From assembly GCF_001597745.1 (NCBI RefSeq), contig NZ_LUHJ01000026.1, positions 375,886-439,885 of the forward strand: DNA of 64,000 nucleotides. The letters are read 5' to 3'. The notes under the pieces are model-generated. The model was not told where the DNA came from, did not search any database, and worked only from the letters and a program-made list of their open reading frames with translations. Position 1 is the stretch's first letter; each line of letters begins with the position of its first letter. Below, piece by piece: positions 1 to 10,956 of the stretch. This DNA is from Anabaena sp. 4-3. GTDB taxonomy: Bacteria; Cyanobacteriota; Cyanobacteriia; Cyanobacteriales; Nostocaceae. A program made the position numbers and the translations under genes.

Positions 1-239
1 CTCACCCCCTCCCCGCGCGGATGGGGGGGTGTTAAAAATCGGCTTTGAGCAACAACGGCTGAAGTTTAGGCAGAGTCAGGCTTTTGGCGATTTTCTGTTT
101 CAAGACACCCGCGCACCTTATCCCGCAAGGGTTTCAGGCATTTTGGTACTTCCCAATCAGAATTTTTCATGCTACAATTACACCATCCGCGCAACCGAAC
201 CTTGAAAACTAAATACAGACCGTGTTTCAGGTCGCCGCA
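1..239 (+). promoter_or_regulatory. CRISPR leader region
   Basis: This non-coding stretch lies directly before the first CRISPR repeat and is read as the leader, because the repeats end in ATTGAAAC on this strand, the usual 3' end of cyanobacterial repeats of this class. A possible -10 box, TACAAT, sits at 173-178, and CTTGAAAACTAAATA (201-215) resembles short elements I know from other cyanobacterial leaders. No clear -35 box is seen. Transcription would run left to right into the array. The region may start outside the window. The role is inferred from position and repeat orientation. Confidence 0.6.
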
Positions 240-3145
240 GTTGAAACATTAACTAATCCCTATTAGGGATTGAAACGCTGACGACACAGAGGAAGATGAT
301 TTTGTAGTTGCGTTGAAACATTAACTAATCCCTATTAGGGATTGAAACGTAATGCTCGTTTTCTTCAGTAGGCTTGTAATAGTTGAAACATTAACTAATC
401 CCTATTAGGGATTGAAACCAATTGCAACAGCTTGCAATTTCACTCCATCATTGCGGTTGAAACATTAACTAATCCCTATTAGGGATTGAAACCCGGTGGG
501 ATATCCGGTGGGATATCCGGTGGGATAAATCGAGGTTGAAACATTAACTAATCCCTATTAGGGATTGAAACACTTGGTGAAGTATGGTATTCCTGTTGCT
601 GTCAGCTTTGTTGAAACATTAACTAATCCCTATTAGGGATTGAAACTCTTGAAATAGCTTTAATGCACTTGATTTGATACGTTGAAACATTAACTAATCC
701 CTATTAGGGATTGAAACTTTGTGGTAAGAATGTCCCCAAGAACCACACATGGTTGAAACATTAACTAATCCCTATTAGGGATTGAAACGCGAATATCTTC
801 ATCGGTGAAAATGCCAAGCTTTGCTTTCAGAGTTGAAACATTAACTAATCCCTATTAGGGATTGAAACCCCGCTCCTACTCCGGTATTGTCAACTGAGAT
901 ACTATGTTGAAACATTAACTAATCCCTATTAGGGATTGAAACACAAGACGATTTCTCAACCCCCCAATATTGAATATATTGTTGAAACATTAACTAATCC
1001 CTATTAGGGATTGAAACATTGCTATCAGCGATATATGGATTACCATAGGATACGTTGAAACATTAACTAATCCCTATTAGGGATTGAAACTATTCTTTGT
1101 TGGTAGTAATCTCCATAAATTTTTCGATCTGTAGTTGAAACATTAACTAATCCCTATTAGGGATTGAAACATCCCTACGACCAACGACCGAAAATTAGAC
1201 AACTGTTGAAACATTAACTAATCCCTATTAGGGATTGAAACTTTTAAACATCAAGAATTGCCGAAATTCTTCCTGTTGAAACATTAACTAATCCCTATTA
1301 GGGATTGAAACTCGGCATCGGTTACAGGGATATAAATCATAGTTAATATATTGAAGTTGAAACATTAACTAATCCCTATTAGGGATTGAAACAAATGAAT
1401 CTTCTTTGCGACGCTCGTAGCCGATTTTTGTTGAAACATTAACTAATCCCTATTAGGGATTGAAACTGGCACTACAGATCCCAATTCCTTACCCATGTTC
1501 ACGTTGAAACATTAACTAATCCCTATTAGGGATTGAAACCTCACTCCAATGAATCCCGAAAAATAGTGTTGTATGTTGAAACATTAACTAATCCCTATTA
1601 GGGATTGAAACGAAGATCAAATCTGGACATATACTCCGATGCCGGTCGGATGTTGAAACATTAACTAATCCCTATTAGGGATTGAAACTATCCCATCATT
1701 AATTGATGAGCCAATATTTTTGTTGAAACATTAACTAATCCCTATTAGGGATTGAAACTCTTAATAGACCAGATAGCCCCTCGATTTGTGACCATTGTTG
1801 AAACATTAACTAATCCCTATTAGGGATTGAAACCCACTGTGAAGCGGTGAAGAGAATGCGCTCTAAAGTTGAAACATTAACTAATCCCTATTAGGGATTG
1901 AAACTACCAAAACAACATAGCTGGGCAAGCTGCAACTTCCCCAGCTTGTTGAAACATTAACTAATCCCTATTAGGGATTGAAACGATGATAGATTCGACT
2001 ATGCAGAAGATTGCGAAGAGTTGAAACATTAACTAATCCCTATTAGGGATTGAAACTCTTGATTTCGCCGTAGATGGTGGGTGCGGTCTGTTGAAACATT
2101 AACTAATCCCTATTAGGGATTGAAACTTTTTTACCCTCCTTAAATGCAACACGTACCAGAGGTTGAAACATTAACTAATCCCTATTAGGGATTGAAACTT
2201 TGTACCTTTCTTTTTGATGCGTTTGCCTGACAGTTGAAACATTAACTAATCCCTATTAGGGATTGAAACTAGAAACCTGATGCTGGAAAGGCTCGTACAG
2301 CTAGGTTGAAACATTAACTAATCCCTATTAGGGATTGAAACGGATCAGGAATTCCATCGCCGTCATCATCCAAGTTGAAACATTAACTAATCCCTATTAG
2401 GGATTGAAACTTACAATTAATTTTGGCGACATCTAAACCCGAACGGTTGAAACATTAACTAATCCCTATTAGGGATTGAAACATAGTAGCCAAGTGAAGA
2501 ATGTTTGTGAATTGTCCATTGTTGAAACATTAACTAATCCCTATTAGGGATTGAAACTCTCCTCGGAGGAAGCAGACCGAATTAAAGTTCTGTTGAAACA
2601 TTAACTAATCCCTATTAGGGATTGAAACAGATGCCATTAGAGCCAAGCATTCTTCTTGGCCAAATCCGTTGAAACATTAACTAATCCCTATTAGGGATTG
2701 AAACTACTGGGCTTCGGCTGCTTCACAGGAGGCGAGTTTTTATCCTGTTGAAACATTAACTAATCCCTATTAGGGATTGAAACCTGGGATTGGGAAGCGG
2801 AGAAAATTATCGGAAGGGTTGAAACATTAACTAATCCCTATTAGGGATTGAAACAGGCAAAAAATAGACGATTCCATTAGTATCATCGCTAACCAGGTTG
2901 AAACATTAACTAATCCCTATTAGGGATTGAAACAATTCATGAGTAGACCAAAGTCAGATGATCCTAGGTGTTGAAACATTAACTAATCCCTATTAACCCA
3001 AGTTGCTAGTTATCAAAAAACGTCTAACTTTGAGTAAATATTTATGAGTTTGAGTATTAATAAATACTTTAAAACAGTGTTTTTGTATGAGACATATACT
3101 GTTATGGGACAGTAGCTAGCAACTTACGTTATTAGGGATTGAAAC
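240..3145 (+). CRISPR. CRISPR array, 38 repeats and 37 spacers
   Basis: The 37-base repeat starts GTTGAAACATTAAC, contains the partly palindromic AATCCCTATTAGGGATT and ends in ATTGAAAC. I count 37 uninterrupted copies (starts at 240, 312, 382, 456 and so on to 2897) and a 38th beginning at 2970 that is split by an insertion and resumes at 3131-3145. I saw no base differences among the intact copies. The 37 spacers are 32 to 44 bases long, which is variable, as seen in cyanobacterial I-D and type III arrays. No cas gene is in the window, so the effector type cannot be fixed. Spacer 4 (493-534) consists largely of a 12-base unit repeated three times. Confidence 0.98.
2996..3130. mobile_element. 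MITE-like insertion in the last CRISPR repeat
   Basis: The last repeat breaks after ...CCCTATTA (to 2995) and resumes with ATTAGGGATTGAAAC at 3131. ATTA is present on both sides, which fits a 4-bp target duplication and a net gain of 139 bp. The inserted ends are inverted repeats: AAGTTGCTAG near the left end (3000-3009) and CTAGCAACTT near the right end (3116-3125), and the match extends outward to about 16 bp with two mismatches. There is no open reading frame inside, so it is a non-autonomous element. The parent transposon is not identified. Confidence 0.75.
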
Positions 3146-3151
3146 TAATGC

Positions 3152-3544
3152 TTAAAAAGGATTACGATCAACGGGTGGTATACTGTCACGTAATGCTTGC
3201 CAGGTTAGCGTTCCTACTCTACCATCACCGACCAATCTCTGCGATCGCTGAAAAGCTACCACTGCTCTAGAGGTTCTAGGGCCATAGATACCGTCAATAG
3301 CTCCGTTATAAAATCCTAGCCATTTCAGAACAGCTTGCACATCTCTCACAGGTTGTCCACGAGAACTACGAGTCAAAAGGGGAGCTTCTAAAGGAGAGTA
3401 TTTTGAAAGTCTACCCACAATTTGGAGATTAGTATTATTTGCTTGTGCCTTAGTTGGTGCAGAAATGAAAGTAAATCCACTTAAAGCTAATGCAAAAACC
3501 AAGCTCAACTTGAGAGTTATTGAGCTACAAAATCGAGTATTCAT
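3152..3544 (-). CDS. secreted peptidoglycan-binding domain protein
   Basis: A 130-residue protein with an N-terminal signal peptide (hydrophobic core about 12-28, likely cleavage after AQA at 33-35) and one PG_binding_1 domain at about 60-120. The domain shows the usual pattern of VRDVQAVLKWLGFYNG, then DGIYGPRT, then VVAFQRSQ, and TWQAL near the end. Such domains bind cell-wall peptidoglycan in the periplasm. No catalytic domain is attached, so it is a stand-alone binding module or a regulatory partner of a wall enzyme. The stop codon is only 6 bases beyond the last CRISPR repeat, so it runs convergently towards the array. No operon partner is evident. Confidence 0.85.
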   Translation of the reverse strand: MNTRFCSSITLKLSLVFALALSGFTFISAPTKAQANNTNLQIVGRLSKYSPLEAPLLTRSSRGQPVRDVQAVLKWLGFYNGAIDGIYGPRTSRAVVAFQRSQRLVGDGRVGTLTWQALRDSIPPVDRNPF

Positions 3545-3738
3545 TGTATTTTTCCAAAGCAGATTGTGGTAAAATATATCCAGCCTATTTGATATTTTTG
3601 TTCAGTAGCTTGATTGTGTAACTACAGGTAGCACGAGTACCAAACATTTCATCAAGTATAGAAAATACCAAGCAGCAAATCTTCTACTCATAGGTAGAAT
3701 TTAGGTATAATTTTGCTACACCGTAAGCATCACCAGAT

Positions 3739-4725
3739 TCACAAAACAGCGTATATCATCACAGCTAAATAAGCAAAATAGACACCGTTGAGTGCGATGA
3801 CTTCCCAAAGTTGGAAACTGTTTTTATCAGCACCCCAATAAATAAAAGCTGCATATACTGCGCCTAGCAATGCTACAAAACCTAAGTTGACGGAAAATAT
3901 CAATAAATTTTCTACAGGTAAATTGACTAATGCTAGTGGAAAGAAAGCCAGCGTCATAGTAACTGTATTGTCAGCAATGACATTTGTCGTAGCAGCTGTC
4001 ACCTGACCGCTACGCGCCACACTCCAGGTAGCAAATATTTCTGGTGCAATGCTCATAGTCGAGGTGATAAATAACCCACCTATTAACTTAGAAATTCCTA
4101 ACAAAGAAACAATATTTTCTGTTGCGGTGACTGTTAAATAAGCACCCAAACCTAACAACAAAACACCAATCACAGCAACGCTAATTTCTTTTTTATTCCA
4201 GCGCACAGCTTGAGCATCTTGGCGTTCACGCATAATTGCTTGGGCTACATAAATGAAGTAAGCTACCAACATAATCCAACCGTCAATAGGTTGCAGTCCC
4301 CGCCAGGGCTGAGGAACAGTTAATATAGCAGCCAAAGCGATAATTGCTAGATAAGGCAGGGCTTGTACATACAAAGCCTCTGGTTTAACTCGCATAGAAT
4401 GTTGACTGCGGCGACTAGACTCAGAAGAGTTTCTGGCATTTTTGCGCGAGGCGATATAAGCAACAGTCACAATTGCCGGCACAGAGATAATATTTGAACC
4501 GAGTAAATTACCCAAACCAATATCTTTCAAACCTTGAACAGCACTAGCAACGTTAGTACCTACTTCTGGGCTAGCAGTAGCAAGAGCAATAAAAGTAGCA
4601 CCTGCGGCTTCTGACAAACCCCATTGTTGTCGTAGTTTTTTGAGTGGTTCAGCCAGTTTGTCTGCTCCCCAGTGCGCCCCCCATGCAGCAGCAGCCAGAA
4701 CCAACACCCAGAATAATAATTTCAA
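3739..4725 (-). CDS. Na+/Ca2+ exchanger family membrane protein
   Basis: A 328-residue integral membrane protein of the calcium/cation antiporter (CaCA) superfamily. It has the two inverted alpha-repeats of the family. The first (about 35-80) contains ATASPEVGTNVASA followed by GLGNLLGSNI, and the second (about 215-255) contains TSTMSIAPEIFATWSVA. The acidic residue in each S-x-PE-type motif (SPE, APE) is the cation ligand in characterised members. About ten hydrophobic segments are visible, with a polar loop near residues 95-115. It should exchange Ca2+ or another cation for Na+ or H+ at the cytoplasmic membrane, but the ion cannot be told from sequence. It follows the broken Rpn-type gene on the same strand with no gap. 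Confidence 0.85.
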   Translation of the reverse strand: MKLLFWVLVLAAAAWGAHWGADKLAEPLKKLRQQWGLSEAAGATFIALATASPEVGTNVASAVQGLKDIGLGNLLGSNIISVPAIVTVAYIASRKNARNSSESSRRSQHSMRVKPEALYVQALPYLAIIALAAILTVPQPWRGLQPIDGWIMLVAYFIYVAQAIMRERQDAQAVRWNKKEISVAVIGVLLLGLGAYLTVTATENIVSLLGISKLIGGLFITSTMSIAPEIFATWSVARSGQVTAATTNVIADNTVTMTLAFFPLALVNLPVENLLIFSVNLGFVALLGAVYAAFIYWGADKNSFQLWEVIALNGVYFAYLAVMIYAVL

Positions 4726-5389
4726 TTAACGAAACCTCTCTAATAATTCATCCCGCGATAGTTGAAGTAATAAAGGAGTAAATTCTTCTGGAGATAAAGC
4801 CAATAAAGCTGGCATAATTGCTCTTAATTCCCCATCTAATTCACCAAATCTAAATCGCAACAAATTTTCTATAATTGTACGTCTTTCTTCTTGAATTCCT
4901 TCTTGTTTAGTTGCTGCTAATTTTTGCTCATAAATGGGTGATAAACGCATAATTAAATTTCTATCCTCCTCGTCTACATTTTGATTCACTTCTAAGGTAG
5001 TTTTCAAACTCAATAATAAATCAATAGCTTTGTCACGGAAGGGATGATTTTCGGGAAGTGCTGCTAGTTCATCTATCGCTTGTTGCTGAACTCGTCCCTT
5101 ACCTAAAATTCTCAACCATAAAGTTTCTTCCGTACAGGGTAATTGATGAATGGCTACAATTGCTGTTCGCAAATAATCGCCTAAAAAATAGACTCCCTCT
5201 CCCCAGGTTTCTATATCTAGGTTAGCTCTAAAACCATTTAAGATAGATTCCGAGGCGGTGGGTGACAAAATCCACATCAATTTCTCGAATTTCTGCGGGA
5301 ACTTTCCGACTTGTTTCCACTGTTCCCAATGGTTGTAATAATTCTTTCTGATAATCTTTAGCAAATTGGTCGTAGGGAAACCTGGTCAT
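4726..5389 (-). pseudogene. broken Rpn-family nuclease/transposase-like gene
   Basis: Two frames together encode pieces of one Rpn/PD-(D/E)XK transposase-like protein. The start is the ATG at 5389, giving MTRFPYDQFAKDY and, about 25 residues later, REIDV. The frame then changes near 5264 and continues as WILSPTASE ... WGEGVYFLGDYL ... ETLWLRILGKGR, with a C-terminal DUF4351-like end. In relatives known to me, REIDV (the nuclease core) and the LWILSPTASE stretch are separated by about 60 residues. So this copy seems to have lost an internal segment as well as its frame, and it should be inactive. Such genes are abundant and often decayed in Nostoc. The size of the deletion is from memory of the family. 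Confidence 0.7.
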
Positions 5390-5404
5390 ATTATGTCTGG
5401 TTGA

Positions 5405-5619
5405 ACACTTATCATATCTGTTGAGGCAGGGAATAGGGAACGGGGACAAATCAATTCAAAATTCAAAATACCCTACGGGAAGGCTTACGCCTACAAAATT
5501 CAAAATTCAAAATTATTGATTGTTGACTGTTGACTGGGTAAAAGATTCTTCCTTGCCTCCCCTGCCTCCCCTGCTTCCCCTGCCTCCCCTGCCTCCCCAC
5601 TCCCCCATCCCCGAAGTCC
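5405..5619. repeat. low-complexity intergenic repeats
   Basis: This gap holds short repeats typical of Nostoc intergenic DNA. There are repeated AATTCAAAATTCAAAA blocks (5453-5515) split by ACCCTACGGGAAGGCTTACGCC, and a run of CCTCCCCTG units on the plus strand (about 5557-5604). A 68-codon open frame across the run is an artefact of the pyrimidine repeats. No gene is seen. Confidence 0.7.
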
Positions 5620-8148
5620 TTAAACTTCTGCTGGGTGATATTCTTGCTGTCTTTCTACAAAACGCTGCACCCGTGAACGATAGTCTCTCACGGTTTCATC
5701 TACCCAGTCGCGGTCATTGCTGTTAGCATATAAATGTACTAATGGCTCACTGGCATCAGGTAAGACTAACAACCAACTATCATCAAAGGTTTGACGAATT
5801 TTTACACCGTCGATGAGTTCTAGGTTTTGGGCGGGGTGAGTTTCCACTAAGTAGCGCATCAATGCACCCTTAGCCGACCAAGGACAACGTATGGTATAAG
5901 TTCTGTGAATGACACGGGGTAATTCTGATCTGACAGTAGCGAGCGATCGCTCTTGTATCGTCAACATTTCAATTAGTTTAGCAATACAGAACATCGAATC
6001 AAAGCCCGGATGTAACTGCGGGAAAATAAACCCAGTCTCGCCGCTACCCCCTAACACCACATTGGGATTTTTCTGACAAGCTTCCATTAAAGCTGTTGGG
6101 TTAGCCTTAGTGCGAATTACCCGCCCATCATGACGACGCGCCACTTGTTCCACCGCACTCGACGAATGTACAGGTACTACTACCGTCCCTCTGGGGTTAG
6201 AAGTGAGAATCATATCCACCATCAAAGCGGTTAACAATTCCCCCCGAATCGGATAACCCGACTCATCGACTAAAATCAACTGTTCCCCATTGGCTGATAC
6301 CTGTACACCAAAGTTCGCCTTTAATGCTTCTACCACATGACCTAACTGATTAAGTAAAGCTTCCCTGTCAGTAGTAGATACGGCATTTTTATTCAGACTG
6401 GCGTTAAGCACCACCGCATCAGCCCCAAATTTATCTAAAAGTTGGGGTAAGACTGCACCAGACACCGCATACATATAATCAATTACCACTTTGGCGCGAC
6501 TGTTGCGGAGGGCGGAAACATTTAACAGTTTCTCAAAAGCTGTGCAGTAAAGTTCAATCACTTGGCTGGGGTAAGCCACATCACCAATTTCATGGGTAAG
6601 GGCGCGACGCATATCTTCTTTAAAGAAAGCCCCCTCAATTTTCTTTTCTAGGGCTTTCGAGATATTAATCCCCTTACCATCCATGAATTCAATTAAAATA
6701 TAATCCGGGCGGTCTGGGTGTACCCGCACATGAAGACCACCGGCTATCTTCATTGTGGGGATAACAGTCCGTGCTATGGGAATTGCTGTTGCATCTAAGT
6801 TCTGTACATCCACACCCACAGACATAAAACCCGCAATCAATGACCTGGTAATCATCCGGGAGACGTTGCGTTGGTCACGGGATACCGCTACCTTAGAACC
6901 AGGTTTTAAAGTTGAACCATAGGCAGCCCCCAATTTTACCGCAAATTCTGGGGTAATGTCAATATTAGCTAATCCCTGGACTCCACGTTGTCCAAATAGG
7001 TTACGTTGGGCTGTACTACCCCAAATCAGGTTAATGTTTAAGATTGCCCCTGATTCAATTTTTTTACTCGGCCATACCCGCACACCGGGGCTAATTTGGG
7101 CTTCTTCTCCAATGGTAGACAAAGAACCAACTACAGCCGCTTCTAAAACATGGGCGCGTCTGTCTACACGAGTGCCACGGGAAATTACACAAGCACTTAA
7201 TTGGGCTTCGTCCCCAATAATTGCCCCATTCCACACAATCGGACGTTTGAGGTTAGCATCCGCCCCGATGGTGACATTATCCCCGATCACAGTTCCGGCT
7301 TCAATCTGGACTCTCGCACCGATGCGGCAATTGTTACCAATTAAGGCGGGAGGGTCAATATGTGCTGAGGGGTCAATGTAAGTATTCTGCCCTACCCACA
7401 AGCCTGGGGACTGTTCTTGATAGGCAAAATCCAGTTTAACTTTTTGGTATAAAGCATCATACTGGGCTTCACGATAAGCATCTAAGTGTCCGACATCACA
7501 CCAGTAACCCTGAGCAATGTAACCATACATCGGTTCATCTTTAGCCAGCAGTAAGGGAAATAAATCTTTAGAAAAGTCGGTTTCTGTGTTTGCTGGTAGA
7601 TATTCTAAAACTTCTGGTTCGAGGATATAAGTCCCAGTGTTGACGGTATCAGAAAAAATCTCACTGGTGGAGGGTTTTTCTAAAAAGCGGTTAATTTTGC
7701 CTTCTGCATCGGTGATGACTACGCCAAATTCAATTGGGTTGGGTACTCTGGTTAATATCAGAGTGGCTTTTGATTTCTTTTGTTTATGAAAGGCGATCGC
7801 AGCTGAAAGGTCAAAATCTGTGATACTATCACCACTAATTACTAAAAAAGTTTCATCCAAAAGTTCCGCAATGTTTTTGACACAACCTGCTGTACCTAAA
7901 GGTTGGTCTTCTTCCACTGCATAGGTCATCTGTACGCCGAAATCGCTGCCATCTTGAAAATAATCCCGCAAAACATCAGGTAAATAATGTAATGTGGCAA
8001 TTACTTCCGTGATTTCATGCCTTTTGAGTAAATTAATGATATGCTCCGCGATGGGTCGATTCAGAATCGGCACCATCGGTTTAGGTAAGTCGCAAGTTAA
8101 CGGGCGAAGTCGCGTCCCCGAACCGCCTGCCATCAGCACTGCACGCAT
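5620..8148 (-). CDS. mannose-1-phosphate guanylyltransferase with mutase-like domain
   Basis: An 842-residue fusion. Residues 1-235 form a nucleotidyltransferase with the signature [11 protein letters not shown] and KPMVPI, the site that joins a sugar phosphate to NTP. Residues about 250-375 are left-handed beta-helix hexapeptide repeats ([18 protein letters not shown]). Residues about 385-820 resemble phosphomannomutase/phosphoglucomutase. The mutase part lacks the TASHNP phosphoserine loop; the corresponding place reads GGLHVRVHP (about 470), so it probably cannot carry the phosphate. The protein is expected to make GDP-mannose for glycan synthesis in the cytoplasm, but a general NDP-sugar role is possible. 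This fusion is widespread in cyanobacteria. It appears monocistronic; the ATG is preceded by AAGGAGG (8151-8157). Confidence 0.85.
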   Translation of the reverse strand: MRAVLMAGGSGTRLRPLTCDLPKPMVPILNRPIAEHIINLLKRHEITEVIATLHYLPDVLRDYFQDGSDFGVQMTYAVEEDQPLGTAGCVKNIAELLDETFLVISGDSITDFDLSAAIAFHKQKKSKATLILTRVPNPIEFGVVITDAEGKINRFLEKPSTSEIFSDTVNTGTYILEPEVLEYLPANTETDFSKDLFPLLLAKDEPMYGYIAQGYWCDVGHLDAYREAQYDALYQKVKLDFAYQEQSPGLWVGQNTYIDPSAHIDPPALIGNNCRIGARVQIEAGTVIGDNVTIGADANLKRPIVWNGAIIGDEAQLSACVISRGTRVDRRAHVLEAAVVGSLSTIGEEAQISPGVRVWPSKKIESGAILNINLIWGSTAQRNLFGQRGVQGLANIDITPEFAVKLGAAYGSTLKPGSKVAVSRDQRNVSRMITRSLIAGFMSVGVDVQNLDATAIPIARTVIPTMKIAGGLHVRVHPDRPDYILIEFMDGKGINISKALEKKIEGAFFKEDMRRALTHEIGDVAYPSQVIELYCTAFEKLLNVSALRNSRAKVVIDYMYAVSGAVLPQLLDKFGADAVVLNASLNKNAVSTTDREALLNQLGHVVEALKANFGVQVSANGEQLILVDESGYPIRGELLTALMVDMILTSNPRGTVVVPVHSSSAVEQVARRHDGRVIRTKANPTALMEACQKNPNVVLGGSGETGFIFPQLHPGFDSMFCIAKLIEMLTIQERSLATVRSELPRVIHRTYTIRCPWSAKGALMRYLVETHPAQNLELIDGVKIRQTFDDSWLLVLPDASEPLVHLYANSNDRDWVDETVRDYRSRVQRFVERQQEYHPAEV

Positions 8149-8734
8149 AAATCCTCCTTAACTTTTTGCAGTTGTGACTGCTTTGAGAACCGTGAGAGTA
8201 TATTGTGTTTTTCTTTAGTCTCCCCTCTACCCTGATTTTTCTGGCACTCCCACAAGAAACATCTGGCCAGGAATAAGTATAATTACTTGTATGCCAGCTT
8301 GTGGTAACAAGCAAATCAAGCTAGGTCAATAGTTGCTCATCAAGGGTGTTACTACTGATCAGGTTTAATTATGGTAGCTACCAGAGCCTTAAGACACAAC
8401 AACCCAGTAGGAAAAAGTAATATAGAAATCTAGAATACTATGTATTTCTCTGTTGATTAATTTGACTTGCTTGGGTTGAGATTATATTTTAGTAATAGAT
8501 ATTTGTATTAATTGTCTGGTAACAATTGTTGCCAAGTAACAAGATGTTATGTCAACAGATTTATATATAAAAAATTGTTGCTTTCGGCACAATTCAATTA
8601 ATCTACACTAACTGACTGTATATATTTAAGAATGAATGGTTAAGTTACACTGAGATAGTATAGATTATGAAATAACTACATGATGCTGTAAGACTTACGT
8701 TAAATTTTGTGATTGACTAGCGGAGTTGATGGCG
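8149..8734. other. intergenic, no gene seen
   Basis: A 586-base AT-rich gap between two divergently transcribed genes. It should contain the promoters of both neighbours. I see no convincing open frame, RNA gene or strong hairpin. A 77-codon minus-strand open frame (8081-8314) overlaps the start of the guanylyltransferase gene and has no recognisable features. Confidence 0.5.
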
Positions 8735-8926
8735 ATGGTTAAGTTAATTATTTTTGGCTTGATTGTGGTTTATGTAGGTGGGGCTTGGAAGTTTTGGAAT
8801 GGTTTTACTAGAACTAATTTCACTCGTTCTTTACCCAATCGAATTATTTTAACTTTGTTATGGCCGGCTTTGTTTATTGCGAATACATCCTATCGCAATA
8901 ACTTCAGAAAGGCTTTGAAAGGTTAG
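8735..8926 (+). CDS. small membrane protein, unknown function
   Basis: A 63-residue protein starting MVKLIIFGLIVVYVGG. It has one N-terminal transmembrane helix (about 3-20) and a second hydrophobic stretch (about 38-52, ILTLLWPALFIAN), with a basic end (FRKALKG). The start is uncertain: TTG at 8726, ATG at 8729 and ATG at 8735 are in frame, and GCGGAG at 8720-8725 suits 8735 best. Small proteins with this layout are common in cyanobacteria, but I know no function. It stands alone between a long intergenic region and the convergent YciI gene. Confidence 0.65.
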   Translation: MVKLIIFGLIVVYVGGAWKFWNGFTRTNFTRSLPNRIILTLLWPALFIANTSYRNNFRKALKG

Positions 8927-8991
8927 CAATTGATTGTTAATTTCATAACAGGGATGGGCTAAAAGTCCACCCCCCAAGATTTTAATTTAAT

Positions 8992-9261
8992 TTAAAAGGC
9001 TTGAATCCACTCTTTGATGGTGTATTCTGTCCAAATCCCATTTTGCCAGTAGGGGTCATTTTCAACTAACTGGCGGACTGTGGCTTCGTCTTCTGCTTCG
9101 TAAATGCCAAAAACTTTAGTAATATCTTTGGTGGGGCCGATTGTAATTAACACACCGGATGCTTTTTGTTTGGCTAATCCTTCTAAGTGTGCTTCCCGGT
9201 AAGGTGCGCGTTTTTCTAAAACGTCTTCGCAGTAACTACCCCACATTATATATTTAGACAT
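8992..9261 (-). CDS. YciI family protein
   Basis: An 89-residue protein beginning MSKYIMWGSYCEDVLEKR, with the small ferredoxin-like fold typical of YciI/YCII domains. The family pattern is seen in RAPYREAHL near residue 20, a central GPTKD, and NDPYWQNGIW near the C-terminus. The conserved His (HLEGL) and Asp (NDPY) are the residues noted as a putative active site in YciI. The biochemical function of the family is mostly unknown. It is convergent with the small membrane protein and separate from the next minus-strand gene. Confidence 0.8.
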   Translation of the reverse strand: MSKYIMWGSYCEDVLEKRAPYREAHLEGLAKQKASGVLITIGPTKDITKVFGIYEAEDEATVRQLVENDPYWQNGIWTEYTIKEWIQAF

Positions 9262-9355
9262 GATGATTTGCAGATTGATTAACTACCTGTGGTCATCTTA
9301 TGGGAAAATGGGGTTAAGATTGCATATCATTACTAGAAAAAATTTAAAACTCAGG

Positions 9356-10462
9356 TCAACCAAAAACTTCGGGTGAAAACATCTGCGGCAATACTTGAAA
9401 ATATGGCATGAAACTATTAGCTTGTTCAGAAGTTAGACGAGCTTGGATTTCTTTACCTAGTAAATGCAGCATTTGACGAATGAGTTCCCAATGTACTTTT
9501 AATCTAGGATAAAGCATGACACATAGGGGAAATAATTCTTGTTGAATTGCTGAGATATTGCCTTCTAAAGCCGATACCCACAGGTAAACCTGAAACATTT
9601 CTACATCCCTAATACTAGAAATTCTCACCTCTGGGTCACTCAACTTACCTGACATAGAGCCGTAATTGGGATACATTTCTATGACTCTTTGACATACCCT
9701 CTGAGCAATTTGTGTACTCACTGGTAATAAGTTTTGTACTGCTAACAAGACTGTGGAATTATAATCATGTTCGGCTGCGGCTTCATAAGCACGTTGTAGT
9801 GGCATATATAAGTGGTCATCAATAACTTTAAAGTATGCACGAACAAGCGATCGCTCTAAAGTATCCAGTTGTTCTAAAAGCATTTGACTTGTGTAATGAA
9901 ATTGCATACTTACAAAGCCAATAACTCTAGGATCAGAACTAACATATTTTTTTCGCATAGCTCCGATATCTGCACCAATTATTGTTGTCAATTGGCTAGG
10001 AGCAATCTGTTGAGTGTAAACTTCTAATGCCTTTTCATTAAGTTGGCTACCTTCTTGTGCTAATTGCACAACTAAAGATAAAGGTCGAGTAATTCCTTGT
10101 TGTGTGTAGACTTGCAAAACTTTTTGATAAATTTTAAATGAATCTCCTGCAATCTCCCAGGGATTAATGTGATCAGGATGTATGTTATGTCTGGCAACTT
10201 CTACCGATAACAATGCTTCAGTTTTATTCCAAGCTTTAGCACTGGCACTGCGTAAAGAATCTAAAATTTTATGGGCTGTTTTTTGTCGTCCAAAGGGTGA
10301 GACTAAATCTGATAAAGTTAATGTCTGAGAATCTTCTTCAACAATATCTATCTGAAGATTCTGCATATATTTTTTAGCCCATTGCTGCGCTAAAGATTCT
10401 ATATTGCCCGGATTGGGTATATCTGTGATTAGTGTCGAATTATTGTTTAAACGCTGTAACAT
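9356..10462 (-). CDS. conserved cyanobacterial protein, unknown function
   Basis: A 368-residue soluble, mainly alpha-helical protein without signal peptide or membrane segment. I recognise no domain. It contains long amphipathic helices (for example QMLLEQLDTLERSLVRAYF around 190-215 and AYEAAAEHDYNSTVLLAVQ around 225-245). The composition and helical repeats suggest a protein-interaction role, but that is only an impression. The ATG start is supported by its position at the end of an AT-rich gap. It does not appear to be in an operon. Homologues would be expected mainly in filamentous cyanobacteria, but I cannot confirm this here. Confidence 0.6.
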   Translation of the reverse strand: MLQRLNNNSTLITDIPNPGNIESLAQQWAKKYMQNLQIDIVEEDSQTLTLSDLVSPFGRQKTAHKILDSLRSASAKAWNKTEALLSVEVARHNIHPDHINPWEIAGDSFKIYQKVLQVYTQQGITRPLSLVVQLAQEGSQLNEKALEVYTQQIAPSQLTTIIGADIGAMRKKYVSSDPRVIGFVSMQFHYTSQMLLEQLDTLERSLVRAYFKVIDDHLYMPLQRAYEAAAEHDYNSTVLLAVQNLLPVSTQIAQRVCQRVIEMYPNYGSMSGKLSDPEVRISSIRDVEMFQVYLWVSALEGNISAIQQELFPLCVMLYPRLKVHWELIRQMLHLLGKEIQARLTSEQANSFMPYFQVLPQMFSPEVFG

Positions 10463-10877
10463 ACAGAATTTACCTACTACTACCTGTGTTCATTAATATT
10501 TTTTATACTGAAACTTAGCCTTTCATATATCTTAATATATAGTTACTATTTATTACAATTACTTAGCTGAAATTTTATTTACAGTGATTATTAAGTATTG
10601 AGTATCAGAAGTTTTACCAGTAAATTTATTGAAAGTGCCACTGATATAAACAGTAATTTGGCAATAATAATCAGAAAAAATACGGTTGAGTATGATGTGA
10701 TAAATATGGTTCTAGTTATGATTTGAGATTCTGGCAAAAAAAACTTAAAGAACACAAACGGCATATACTGGTTGGTAGGCTGGGTTGACTCATATTTCGA
10801 CTTGTTTGGTGAGAGCCGTTTTCATACCTCTAGGGAAAAGTCAGCTAGGTGGTAGCGTGGGATAGCAAATAGAAGAA
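10463..10877. other. intergenic, no gene seen
   Basis: About 415 bases of AT-rich sequence upstream of the 9356-10462 gene. It should hold that gene's promoter. I find no open frame or RNA gene in it. The pheT terminator-like hairpin borders it on the right. Confidence 0.5.
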
Positions 10878-10909
10878 GACCCCCGCTAAAACGGTAATTT
10901 AACGGGGTC
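10878..10909 (-). terminator. likely pheT terminator
   Basis: An inverted repeat, GACCCCC at the left and CGGGGTC at the right, with an AT-rich loop of about 18 bases. Read on the minus strand it lies about 50 bases after the pheT stop and is followed by TTCTTCT. The loop is long and the T-run interrupted, so it may be a weak terminator. Confidence 0.5.
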
Positions 10910-10956
10910 AGAAACTTAAATGACTTTGCAGAAGCTACCTTGGGTAATTAGCAGTG